Shown piece by piece: positions 1 through 5,140 of a stretch of 7,320 nt of DNA (positions are counted from its first letter, which is position 1; the number at the start of each line of letters is the position of its first letter). A program made the position numbers and the translations under genes. This DNA comes from Rhodospirillales bacterium (GTDB lineage Bacteria > Pseudomonadota > Alphaproteobacteria > Rhodospirillales > Casp-alpha2), in contig JANRAT010000084.1 of the NCBI GenBank assembly GCA_030727885.1, forward strand, positions 1 to 7,320. Reading direction: 5' to 3'. The notes beneath the pieces are model-generated. The model saw only the letters and a list, made by a program, of their open reading frames with translations, was not told the origin of the DNA and searched no databases.

Positions 1-764
1 GTGAGTGGGATCTGACCAGCCGCACCAAGCTGATCGAGTATGCTGAAAAACATCAGATTCCGGTGCCAAAGGACAAGCGCGGCGATGCACCGTTCAGCCA
101 GGATGCCAATCTGCTGCACATCTCGTCGGAAGGCAAAATTCTGGAAGACCCATGGGTTGAGCCGGATTACGAACATATCCTGTCCCGCATGGTGACGCCG
201 ATGGCCGCCCCGGACCGTCCTGAAGAAATCACCATCGATTTCGAACATGGCAATCCGGTCGCCATCAACGGCGAGAAGATGAGCCCGGCGACCCTGCTGA
301 CCAAACTCAACGAATTGGGTGGACGCAACGGCGTCGGTTGTCTCGATATCGTCGAGAACCGGTTCATCGGCATGAAGTCCCGCGGTGTATACGAGACCCC
401 GGGCGGAACCGTGCTGTTCCATGCGCATCGTGCCATGGAAAGCATCACGCTTGAACGCGGCGCCATGCACACCAAAGACGAAATGATGCCGCGCTATGCC
501 GAACTAGTTTACAACGGTTTCTGGTTTGCCCCGGAACGCGATATGCTGCAGGCCGCTATCGACCATGCTTCGCAGCGCGTCACCGGCACCGTGCGGCTCA
601 AGCTCTACAAGGGCAATGTCATCATCACCGGCCGCAAGTCACCCAACTCTCTGTATGACGAAGCAATGGTGACGTTCGAGGAAGATTCCGTTTACGACCA
701 GCACGACGCCGAAGGCTTCATCAAGTTGAATGCCCTGCGTCTCCGCCTGCTGGGCCGGCGTTAA
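1..764 (+). CDS. argG: Argininosuccinate synthase, C-terminal part (5' end outside window)
   Basis: Joins citrulline and aspartate, with ATP cleaved to AMP and PPi, to make argininosuccinate in the cytoplasmic arginine pathway. The reading frame is open from base 3 with no start, so about 253 of the usual ~400 residues are present. Family hallmarks are visible: [14 protein letters not shown] near fragment residue 31, the substrate-binding [19 protein letters not shown] around residues 117-135, the AELVYNGFW segment, and a C-terminal [16 protein letters not shown] tail. These are close to both bacterial and animal enzymes. One oddity is [11 protein letters not shown], where related enzymes have GVGR/GIGR; the TGT codon lies at 339-341. 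The gene ends in TAA and is followed 22 nt later by an intrinsic terminator, so it closes its transcription unit. Identification is secure; only the start is unseen. Confidence 0.97.
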   Translation, partial: EWDLTSRTKLIEYAEKHQIPVPKDKRGDAPFSQDANLLHISSEGKILEDPWVEPDYEHILSRMVTPMAAPDRPEEITIDFEHGNPVAINGEKMSPATLLTKLNELGGRNGVGCLDIVENRFIGMKSRGVYETPGGTVLFHAHRAMESITLERGAMHTKDEMMPRYAELVYNGFWFAPERDMLQAAIDHASQRVTGTVRLKLYKGNVIITGRKSPNSLYDEAMVTFEEDSVYDQHDAEGFIKLNALRLRLLGRR

Positions 765-779
765 CCACATTTATCCACA
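761..779 (+). promoter_or_regulatory. Tandem DnaA-box-like 9-mers at the argG stop codon
   Basis: TTATCCACA at 771-779 matches the consensus DnaA box (TTATNCACA) exactly. TTAACCACA at 761-769 differs at one position and overlaps the argG stop. The two are head to tail with a 10-bp period, about one helical turn. The sequence match is direct. Binding and function are inferred, and the site is not accompanied by an AT-rich unwinding region or a box cluster that would suggest an origin. Confidence 0.4.
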
Positions 780-786
780 GGTCATC

Positions 787-814
787 AAACCGGGCCCCCG
801 AAAGGCCCGGTTTT
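787..814 (+). terminator. Rho-independent terminator of argG
   Basis: A perfect 10-bp stem is formed by AAACCGGGCC (787-796) and GGCCCGGTTT (804-813), with a 7-nt CCCGAAA loop and a short run of T at 811-814. The stem is GC-rich in the middle, flanked by A on the left and T on the right. It begins 22 nt after the argG stop codon. Confidence 0.9.
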
Positions 815-866
815 CCTGAACTCCCCAGGTAGGTTGACCGGTGCACTCATTTCCGACAAAGTTGCA

Positions 867-874
867 TTAACCAT
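867..874 (+). promoter_or_regulatory. Possible CtrA half-site (TTAACCAT)
   Basis: TTAACCAT lies 27 nt upstream of the ATG of the small membrane protein gene. In Caulobacter and relatives, this octamer is described as a CtrA half-site motif found at cell-cycle promoters. Here it is a single copy without the second TTAA at the full-site spacing. I could not assign a convincing -35/-10 pair around it. Confidence 0.25.
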
Positions 875-901
875 ACACGTGCATAAAGGGGATGTGTGGA
901 A

Positions 902-1126
902 ATGGCTGCTCTTAAGGTAATTCTGTATTTTCTCTCAGGGTTTGTCGTCATCGCCGGTGCTGTTTGTATCGGTATTTTCTTCACCAACGGATCGGTCCCG
1001 GCGCTCGGCAGCGGCGTCTTGATGCTCTGCTTCGGATTTGCCGGACTATTGCTGTCGATATTTCTCGCGCCGATCATCCGCACCTTCCGACAGGAACGAA
1101 CGCATCAGGGGCGCCCGATAGCCTAA
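902..1126 (+). CDS. Small two-helix inner-membrane protein, function unknown
   Basis: This 74-residue protein is not recognised. Hydrophobic stretches at about residues 4-27 and 35-58 are separated by a short loop (TNGSVPALG). A basic tail follows (R60, R63, R66), so the positive-inside rule places both ends in the cytoplasm with a tight periplasmic turn. The ATG at 902 is preferred because AAAGGGG at 885-891 lies 10 nt upstream. An in-frame GTG at 896 would add two residues and is only 4 nt from that Shine-Dalgarno sequence. The gene sits between the argG terminator and a convergent ATPase gene, so it is probably transcribed alone from its own promoter in the 815-895 interval, where a TTAACCAT element occurs. 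No enzymatic residues are apparent. Length, ribosome binding site and a coherent two-helix pattern support it as real. Confidence 0.7.
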   Translation: MAALKVILYFLSGFVVIAGAVCIGIFFTNGSVPALGSGVLMLCFGFAGLLLSIFLAPIIRTFRQERTHQGRPIA

Positions 1127-1183
1127 CCTGACGAGCATTCAAATCCGGGTTTATTTCGGAATCGGTTTCAATCCTGCTTCGAG

Positions 1184-2635
1184 TTATTCGTGGAATGTAC
1201 ACAGCGTGGGATCCCGCTCGATCCAGTAGCTGTAAAGCGCAATCGGCGCCAGCGTCAGATCGACCCCCTTCATGGTTGCCTGCCTGGCAACACTGCCGGT
1301 CAGAACGTAAGCCGTTGCCTCGGGATTATTGTCGCGCACGAAGTTAACCAGCTGATCGGGGCGTGTGTCCGAGCGGACATAGGCGTTTGACCAGTCGAGA
1401 TCATAAACATGGTCCGGCTTGCCGGTTTCCGGGTGCAGCGTCAACAGATCAATGGCACCCCCCCGCCAGCTCGCATAATACAAATTCTCAATCGCCCCGG
1501 AGCCCAGCCATTGTGATACCAGAGCGGTTTCGGCCAGCCGTTGAAAGGCCTGATCCGACGGCGGAACCGGTGCAAACAGGGCTGCATACAGAGACGGACT
1601 GGTCAGATATGCCTTGAAGAATACCTGCCGCTGGAACCGCTTGGCGTCACGGTCGACACGATTGACACGGCGGATCAGGAAAGCCTGTTCCAGATAATCG
1701 AGATACTTGCGCAGCGTGTTTTTGGCGATGTTGGTCGCTTTGGCCAGATCATCCATGGAAATTTCACGACCGGTATTGAAGGCCAGCAGGCCGAACAACC
1801 GGTTCAGTTCCTGCGGGTCGTTGACGCCGGCGAGCGAAGCCAGATCCTTGTGCAAAACCCGGTCGGCAACGCCGTCGCGGATGAACGCAGGCGCCGGAAC
1901 ACCATCCTTACCAGACAAAATGCCTTCCAGAAAGCCGCCGAAATTGACGTAGCGATGAAATTCCTGATTGAGGGCCGGCAAGGCTTTCGGCTCTAGCGTC
2001 ATCGCGCCTTTCTGATGGTCTGCCTGCCCGGCACCAAAAAGCACCTCCTCGGTGCCGCGAAAGCGCATGAACTCAAGGAACGTCAGCGGCGGCAGCACAA
2101 AGATCTCCATTCTGTCGTTGTGCACTTTTTTGCCGCTGACAATGGAGGGGGTGCCGGACGATATGGCACAGATCACTTTAGCCCTTTTGCGCATGCTGGC
2201 CAGCGACAGCAGTCCCTGTTCCCAGTCCTTGGCATACTGGACTTCGTCAAAAAACACATAAATCTCGGCATTTGGCCCGTGTCGATAGCGGCGACAGAAC
2301 ATTTCGAACAATGTCGCCAGATCTGCTGCGGTATAACTGGGGGTCGTCATCGAGCAATAAAAAACGTTCGTCGGCGGCACGCCGTGTTCGATCAGCTGCG
2401 CAACCATCTGTCGCATCATCACGGTTTTGCCGGCCCGCAAAGGCCCTGCCAGAACCAGCACATTGCCCTGGTCAATATTCATGGCACGGTCGAAAAATGC
2501 CGCAAAGAAGGCTCGTTTCGGCGGATTTTTGAAGGCGACCCGGGTTTTTTCGGTAAATTCCCACCACGGATTGTCAAACGCCAGCCGGTGAAACAGATCG
2601 TTGTCGGTAATGGTATGCATAAATCCCCGCTTCAT
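1184..2635 (-). CDS. AAA_14-type ATPase with DUF4143-like C-terminal domain
   Basis: A 483-residue P-loop ATPase of the COG1373 type (AAA_14 followed by DUF4143). The NPWW stretch at 22-25 is typical of the N-terminus. Walker A is GPLRAGKT at 64-71 and Walker B is IYVFFDE at 125-131, with a sensor-like AISSGTPS at 157-164. A winged-helix segment lies at about 288-325 (ISMDDLAKATNIAKNTLRKY), and the C-terminal PD-(D/E)XK-like region at about 365-470. That domain looks degenerate: the usual GxEVD is GGAID at 392-396, and the usual (I)EVK is YDLD at 411-414, so the acidic and lysine positions are lost while D396 stays. Biological roles in this family are poorly known. The start is uncertain: M1 (2635) or M6 (2620); neither has a strong Shine-Dalgarno sequence. 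The gene stands alone, convergent with the small membrane protein, and may be horizontally acquired. Confidence 0.88.
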   Translation of the reverse strand: MKRGFMHTITDNDLFHRLAFDNPWWEFTEKTRVAFKNPPKRAFFAAFFDRAMNIDQGNVLVLAGPLRAGKTVMMRQMVAQLIEHGVPPTNVFYCSMTTPSYTAADLATLFEMFCRRYRHGPNAEIYVFFDEVQYAKDWEQGLLSLASMRKRAKVICAISSGTPSIVSGKKVHNDRMEIFVLPPLTFLEFMRFRGTEEVLFGAGQADHQKGAMTLEPKALPALNQEFHRYVNFGGFLEGILSGKDGVPAPAFIRDGVADRVLHKDLASLAGVNDPQELNRLFGLLAFNTGREISMDDLAKATNIAKNTLRKYLDYLEQAFLIRRVNRVDRDAKRFQRQVFFKAYLTSPSLYAALFAPVPPSDQAFQRLAETALVSQWLGSGAIENLYYASWRGGAIDLLTLHPETGKPDHVYDLDWSNAYVRSDTRPDQLVNFVRDNNPEATAYVLTGSVARQATMKGVDLTLAPIALYSYWIERDPTLCTFHE

Positions 2636-2640
2636 ACCCG

Positions 2641-2669
2641 CCGACGGCTACACTCAAGGAAGCCGTTGG
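2641..2669 (-). promoter_or_regulatory. Hairpin in the ATPase leader, next to the start codon
   Basis: On the minus strand, CCAACGGCT and AGCCGTCGG form 9-nt arms with one mismatch around an 11-nt loop. The structure ends 5 nt before the upstream ATG (2633-2635), exactly where a Shine-Dalgarno sequence would sit. It could hinder initiation at that ATG or favour the in-frame ATG at 2618-2620. The inverted repeat is seen directly; the role is inferred. Confidence 0.35.
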
Positions 2670-2682
2670 TTCGGCCCCCGGG

Positions 2683-2708
2683 TCATGCATTGATGATCAA
2701 TGACATGA
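2683..2708. promoter_or_regulatory. Large dyad, candidate operator at the ATPase transcription start
   Basis: The inner palindrome CATTGAT-G-ATCAATG (2688-2702) is perfect with 7-bp arms. It is extended by TCATG (2683-2687) and CATGA (2704-2708), with a single unpaired A at 2703. This gives 12 bp per arm around a one-base centre. It begins about 5 nt downstream of the minus-strand TATAAT at 2713-2718, so it would cover the first ~25 transcribed bases. A repressor operator is the simplest reading. A 5' RNA hairpin is unlikely with a one-base loop unless the innermost pairs open. Confidence 0.5.
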
Positions 2709-2712
2709 TCTT

Positions 2713-2721
2713 ATTATAACA
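2713..2721 (-). promoter_or_regulatory. Extended -10 promoter element for the ATPase gene
   Basis: The minus strand reads TGTTATAAT, a perfect TATAAT (2713-2718) with the TGn extension (2719-2721). No good -35 hexamer lies 16-18 nt upstream. A perfect TTGACA occurs at 2752-2757, but it is 33 nt away, too far to pair. Start of transcription is expected near 2706, giving a leader of about 70 nt to the first ATG. Confidence 0.55.
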
Positions 2722-2746
2722 TATCGAAGAATTCGCCTTATTTTAC

Positions 2747-2762
2747 AGTCCTGTCAAGGACT
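2747..2762. repeat. Short inverted repeat downstream of the uracil-DNA glycosylase gene
   Basis: AGTCCT (2747-2752) and AGGACT (2757-2762) are perfect 6-bp arms around a 4-nt GTCA loop, starting 11 nt after the minus-strand stop codon of the glycosylase. The minus strand after it reads GTAAAATAAGG and lacks a U-run, so it would be a weak terminator at best. The arms contain a minus-strand TTGACA and lie about 30 nt upstream of the ATPase -10 element, so it could instead be an activator or repressor site. Confidence 0.35.
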
Positions 2763-2773
2763 TCCAGACCAAA

Positions 2774-3376
2774 TCAGATTTTCTTTATGAGCTTGTCAAC
2801 GCGCAACTGAATTTCCGGGACCAATTCGGCCTCAAACCATGGGTTTTTGCGGGCCCAGGCGGTTGTCCGCCAGCTCGGATGAGGCGTCGGGATGACATCC
2901 GGGCCATAATCCCGCCATGCCGCAACGGTTTCCGTCATGGTCCGTTTGCGCGCCTCACCCAGGCAATACGCTTGTGCATACATGCCAACAAGTAAGGTCA
3001 ACCGAACATCCTTAAGGTGCGCACGCAATGAGTCGTGCCATGTCGGTGCGCATTCCGGCCTGGGCGGGAGATCTCCGCCCTTCAGATCACGGCCCGGATA
3101 ACAAAACCCTGTCGGCATGATTGCAATCTGCGCCGTATCATAGAAAACATCACTGCCGAGGCCCATCCAGTCACGCAGCCGGTCACCGGACGGATCGTCC
3201 CACGGAATGCCGCTGGCGTGGACTTTCGTGCCGGGCGCCTGGCCGATAATCAGGATGCTGGCCGTCGCGCTGATTCGCACCACCGGTCTTGGCCCAAGCG
3301 GCAAATGATCCCGGCAAATCTCACAGGCGCGGACCCGCCTGAGAAGTCCCTCCAAGGTTTCCCATACTTGTGCCAT
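2774..3376 (-). CDS. Uracil-DNA glycosylase family protein, four-cysteine type
   Basis: Removes uracil (deaminated cytosine or misincorporated dUMP) from DNA at the first step of base excision repair. The 200-residue protein has the family motif GQAPG at 45-49, SGIPWDDPSGDRLRDWM at 55-71, and the second active-site motif PHPSWR at 165-170. Four cysteines, C18/C21 (CEIC), C92 (GFCYPG) and C109 (PEC), are spaced like the [4Fe-4S] ligands of family 4/5 enzymes, so an iron-sulfur cluster is likely by inference. Most relatives I recall read HPSPRN where this one reads HPSWRT. The start at 3376 was chosen because GGAG lies 5 nt upstream. A longer frame reaching 3478 would overlap the divergent glucosaminidase gene and adds no family sequence. 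Divergent from that gene with 62 nt between starts. Confidence 0.9.
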   Translation of the reverse strand: MAQVWETLEGLLRRVRACEICRDHLPLGPRPVVRISATASILIIGQAPGTKVHASGIPWDDPSGDRLRDWMGLGSDVFYDTAQIAIMPTGFCYPGRDLKGGDLPPRPECAPTWHDSLRAHLKDVRLTLLVGMYAQAYCLGEARKRTMTETVAAWRDYGPDVIPTPHPSWRTTAWARKNPWFEAELVPEIQLRVDKLIKKI

Positions 3377-3398
3377 AATTTCTCCATACCATATCTGA

Positions 3399-3422
3399 TA
3401 AAATCGGAAATGACCGATTTTA
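3399..3422. promoter_or_regulatory. Inverted repeat in the shared divergent promoter region
   Basis: TAAAATCGG (3399-3407) and CCGATTTTA (3414-3422) are perfect 9-bp arms around a 6-nt AAATGA loop. The repeat lies near the middle of the 62-nt interval between the glycosylase start (3376, minus) and the glucosaminidase start (3439, plus). It could be an operator acting on both genes. If transcribed, it would form a leader hairpin in either mRNA. I could not assign convincing -35/-10 pairs in this interval. Confidence 0.5.
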
Positions 3423-3438
3423 CTGATTTTGAGGCACC

Positions 3439-4326
3439 ATGAACGAACATCCGGATTTGAAGCCACACAAGCGGACATATACGGTACTGGGCTTTCTGAG
3501 CCTGCTTGGCGTCGCCATCGCCCTGCATTTCATGTCTGCAAAGCTCACAACCGCACCTGAGCCCTCACAAGCGACAACGGAGGCGGTTGAAAGCCTGCCA
3601 CCGATTAGTGCGACTGATATTCATAGTGACCTTGGTTATGCGCTCGATCAGGTCGCTCAGGGCAAAATCGTGCCACCGGTGTTTGTCAACACGCTCAAGG
3701 TCGATCTGGACCGGATTCCTGACATCAGCGAAAAGAAGGAAACTTTCTTTCGCATCATGCTGCCGCACATTGCCAGCGAAAATGACAGGATTCGCGCCGA
3801 GCGGGCGAAAATAATCAGCGATCCGGAAAATGTCCCGGATACGCTTTATGACAAATACGCTGTCGAGCATGGCGACATCAACGAACTGCTGGCCCGCATC
3901 GATGTCGTGCCTGCGTCACTGGTGTTGTCCCAGGCGGCGATCGAAAGCGGCTGGGGGACATCCCGGTTTGCCCGTGACGGCAACAACTTCTTCGGCATGC
4001 GGACATATGATGCAGACAGCAAAGGTATAGAACCGAAGCAAGCCGACGGCTTCAAGGTGATGGTGTTCAAGGACATCGCCGACAGCGTCCGGGCCTACAT
4101 GAAAAACCTAAACACCAACAATGCCTATAACGAATTCCGCATGGCACGCGCCCAGCACAGGACACAGGACCGGGTGCCGACCGGGCGTACGATGGTCAAT
4201 TTTCTGACTGCCTATTCGGAGATCCCTGAAAAATATGTCACTCTGCTGCTCGGCATGATTGATCACAACAATCTTGATCGTTTTGACGGGGTCCGCCTCG
4301 ATGGCGGACGGCGCGACAGCAAATAA
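3439..4326 (+). CDS. Membrane-anchored Bax/FlgJ-like glucosaminidase
   Basis: A 295-residue predicted peptidoglycan hydrolase (GH73-type N-acetylglucosaminidase, Bax family, COG2992). Residues 1-12 are basic and cytoplasmic, followed by an uncleaved-looking signal anchor at about 14-33. A variable linker runs to about residue 60, and the rest should lie in the periplasm. The Bax-specific KKETFFRIMLPHI segment is at 99-111. The catalytic-core motif VLSQAAIESGWGTSRFA spans 162-178, with E169 the expected catalytic acid, followed by GNNFFGM at 181-187. The length matches Bax proteins. GAGG lies 4 nt upstream of the ATG. The physiological role of Bax proteins is not well established; cell-wall remodelling is the inference. 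It converges on the sirtuin gene with only 9 nt between stops and no obvious terminator. Confidence 0.88.
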   Translation: MNEHPDLKPHKRTYTVLGFLSLLGVAIALHFMSAKLTTAPEPSQATTEAVESLPPISATDIHSDLGYALDQVAQGKIVPPVFVNTLKVDLDRIPDISEKKETFFRIMLPHIASENDRIRAERAKIISDPENVPDTLYDKYAVEHGDINELLARIDVVPASLVLSQAAIESGWGTSRFARDGNNFFGMRTYDADSKGIEPKQADGFKVMVFKDIADSVRAYMKNLNTNNAYNEFRMARAQHRTQDRVPTGRTMVNFLTAYSEIPEKYVTLLLGMIDHNNLDRFDGVRLDGGRRDSK

Positions 4327-4335
4327 GGCCGGCTA

Positions 4336-5055
4336 TCAGATCCGGCTGAGCAGACCCTCGACATAGGCCGGGACAATATCACTGGCCGATCCGTAAAGAG
4401 CTTCCGCAAATGCTGTCGCCCCCGAGGACGGCTCCAGATTAAGCTCGACCGTATGGCCCATGCCGTAGTGGCGGACAGCCTCGACAAAGCCTGCCGCCGG
4501 GTAAACATTACCCGATGTGCCGATCGACATGAACAGACCGGCTCCTGCCAGCGCAGCCTCGATCGCGTCCATCGCGAGCGGCATCTCGCCGAACCAGACC
4601 ACATGCGGGCGCAGCCCGCCCATACTGCCGCAGATCAGACACGACATGCTTTCCGACAAATTATGCCGACACGGCTGCACGTCACCGCAGTGCATGCAGC
4701 GCGATTTCAACAGCTCGCCATGCATGTGGATCAACGCCCTGCTGCCGGCGCGCTCATGCAGATCATCGATGTTCTGTGTTACCGTCAGCACACCTCCCGG
4801 CCACGCCTGTTCCAGCCGGGCCAATGCCAGATGTGCAGCGTTCGGCTTTATGGCTTCATCCAGCAGGCCATTGCGGCGGGCATTGTAAAAGGCATGCACA
4901 CGGGCCGGGTCGCGGGCAAACGCCTCCGGAGTGGCAACGTCCTCGATGCGCACCTTTGACCAGATACCACCGGCATCCCGGAAAGTGTCGAGCCCCGACT
5001 CCTTCGAGATGCCGGCCCCCGTCAGGATCACGATCGGTGCCGTTGTTTCGATCAT
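4336..5055 (-). CDS. cobB: NAD-dependent protein deacylase, CobB-type sirtuin
   Basis: Removes acyl groups from protein lysines using NAD+, giving nicotinamide and O-acyl-ADP-ribose. In 239 residues it shows the NAD-binding GAGIS (13-17), TQNIDDLH (93-100), catalytic H112 in HMHGEL, two CxxC zinc pairs (C120/C123 and C139/C142), RPHVVWFGE (149-157), GTSGNVYPAAGF (179-190) and NLEPS (206-210). Y57 and R60 in FYNARR match the pair that lets SIRT5 and E. coli CobB accept succinyl and malonyl groups, so activity beyond deacetylation is likely. The start is 5055, with AAGGGA just upstream. An ATG at 5067 in the same frame would add MQGT. The open frame to 5349 is antisense to the phosphatase gene and has no family sequence. 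A minus-strand promoter lies at 5092-5119. Confidence 0.95.
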   Translation of the reverse strand: MIETTAPIVILTGAGISKESGLDTFRDAGGIWSKVRIEDVATPEAFARDPARVHAFYNARRNGLLDEAIKPNAAHLALARLEQAWPGGVLTVTQNIDDLHERAGSRALIHMHGELLKSRCMHCGDVQPCRHNLSESMSCLICGSMGGLRPHVVWFGEMPLAMDAIEAALAGAGLFMSIGTSGNVYPAAGFVEAVRHYGMGHTVELNLEPSSGATAFAEALYGSASDIVPAYVEGLLSRI

Positions 5056-5070
5056 CGTCCCTTGCATCCC

Positions 5071-5099
5071 TTGCCCATTCGTTGTCACTTCATGATAAT
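5071..5099 (+). promoter_or_regulatory. Putative promoter for the phosphatase-HAD operon
   Basis: TTGCCC (5071-5076) and GATAAT (5094-5099) are separated by 17 nt, matching the sigma-70 consensus at 4/6 and 5/6 positions. Transcription would begin near 5106, leaving a leader of about 35 nt before the ATG at 5141. Its -10 shares bases 5094-5097 with the -10 of the opposing sirtuin promoter. Confidence 0.4.
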
Positions 5100-5119
5100 C
5101 TCGCCAGCATTCTTGCCAA
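5092..5119 (-). promoter_or_regulatory. Putative promoter for the sirtuin gene
   Basis: On the minus strand, TTGGCA (5114-5119) and TATCAT (5092-5097) are separated by 16 nt, each matching the sigma-70 consensus at 5/6 positions. Transcription would begin near 5085, about 30 nt before the chosen start codon at 5055. Confidence 0.45.
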
Positions 5120-5140
5120 GCCAAGCCATCAGGAAAAACA

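Noticed and set aside
761..904. A replication origin near the DnaA-like boxes
   Set aside because: Only one perfect and one near-perfect box are present, with no AT-rich unwinding region and no origin-associated genes such as dnaA, dnaN, hemE or parAB nearby.
1127..1183. Bidirectional terminator between the small membrane protein and the ATPase
   Set aside because: ATCCGGG and CGGAATCGG look partly complementary, but the pairing is interrupted and no T-run follows on either strand.
2015..2719. 234-codon plus-strand open frame opposite the ATPase
   Set aside because: It is antisense to the conserved ATPase region, rich in His, Arg and Gln as expected for a shadow frame, and has no recognisable domain or ribosome binding site.
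2774..3478. Longer uracil-DNA glycosylase frame starting at 3478
   Set aside because: It would overlap the start of the divergent glucosaminidase gene and the inverted repeat. The internal ATG at 3376 has a good Shine-Dalgarno sequence and matches the usual family start.
4327..4347. Hairpin GCCGG-N9-CCGGC between the convergent glucosaminidase and sirtuin genes
   Set aside because: The arms are only 5 bp, the structure lies largely inside the sirtuin coding end, and there is no T-run, so it cannot be called a terminator.
1184..5055. A defence island made of the ATPase, glycosylase and sirtuin
   Set aside because: The sirtuin is a complete CobB-type deacylase, not a Thoeris or Sir2-HerA component. 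The glycosylase is a repair enzyme, the genes lie on different transcription units, and no toxin, nuclease or mobile element accompanies them.
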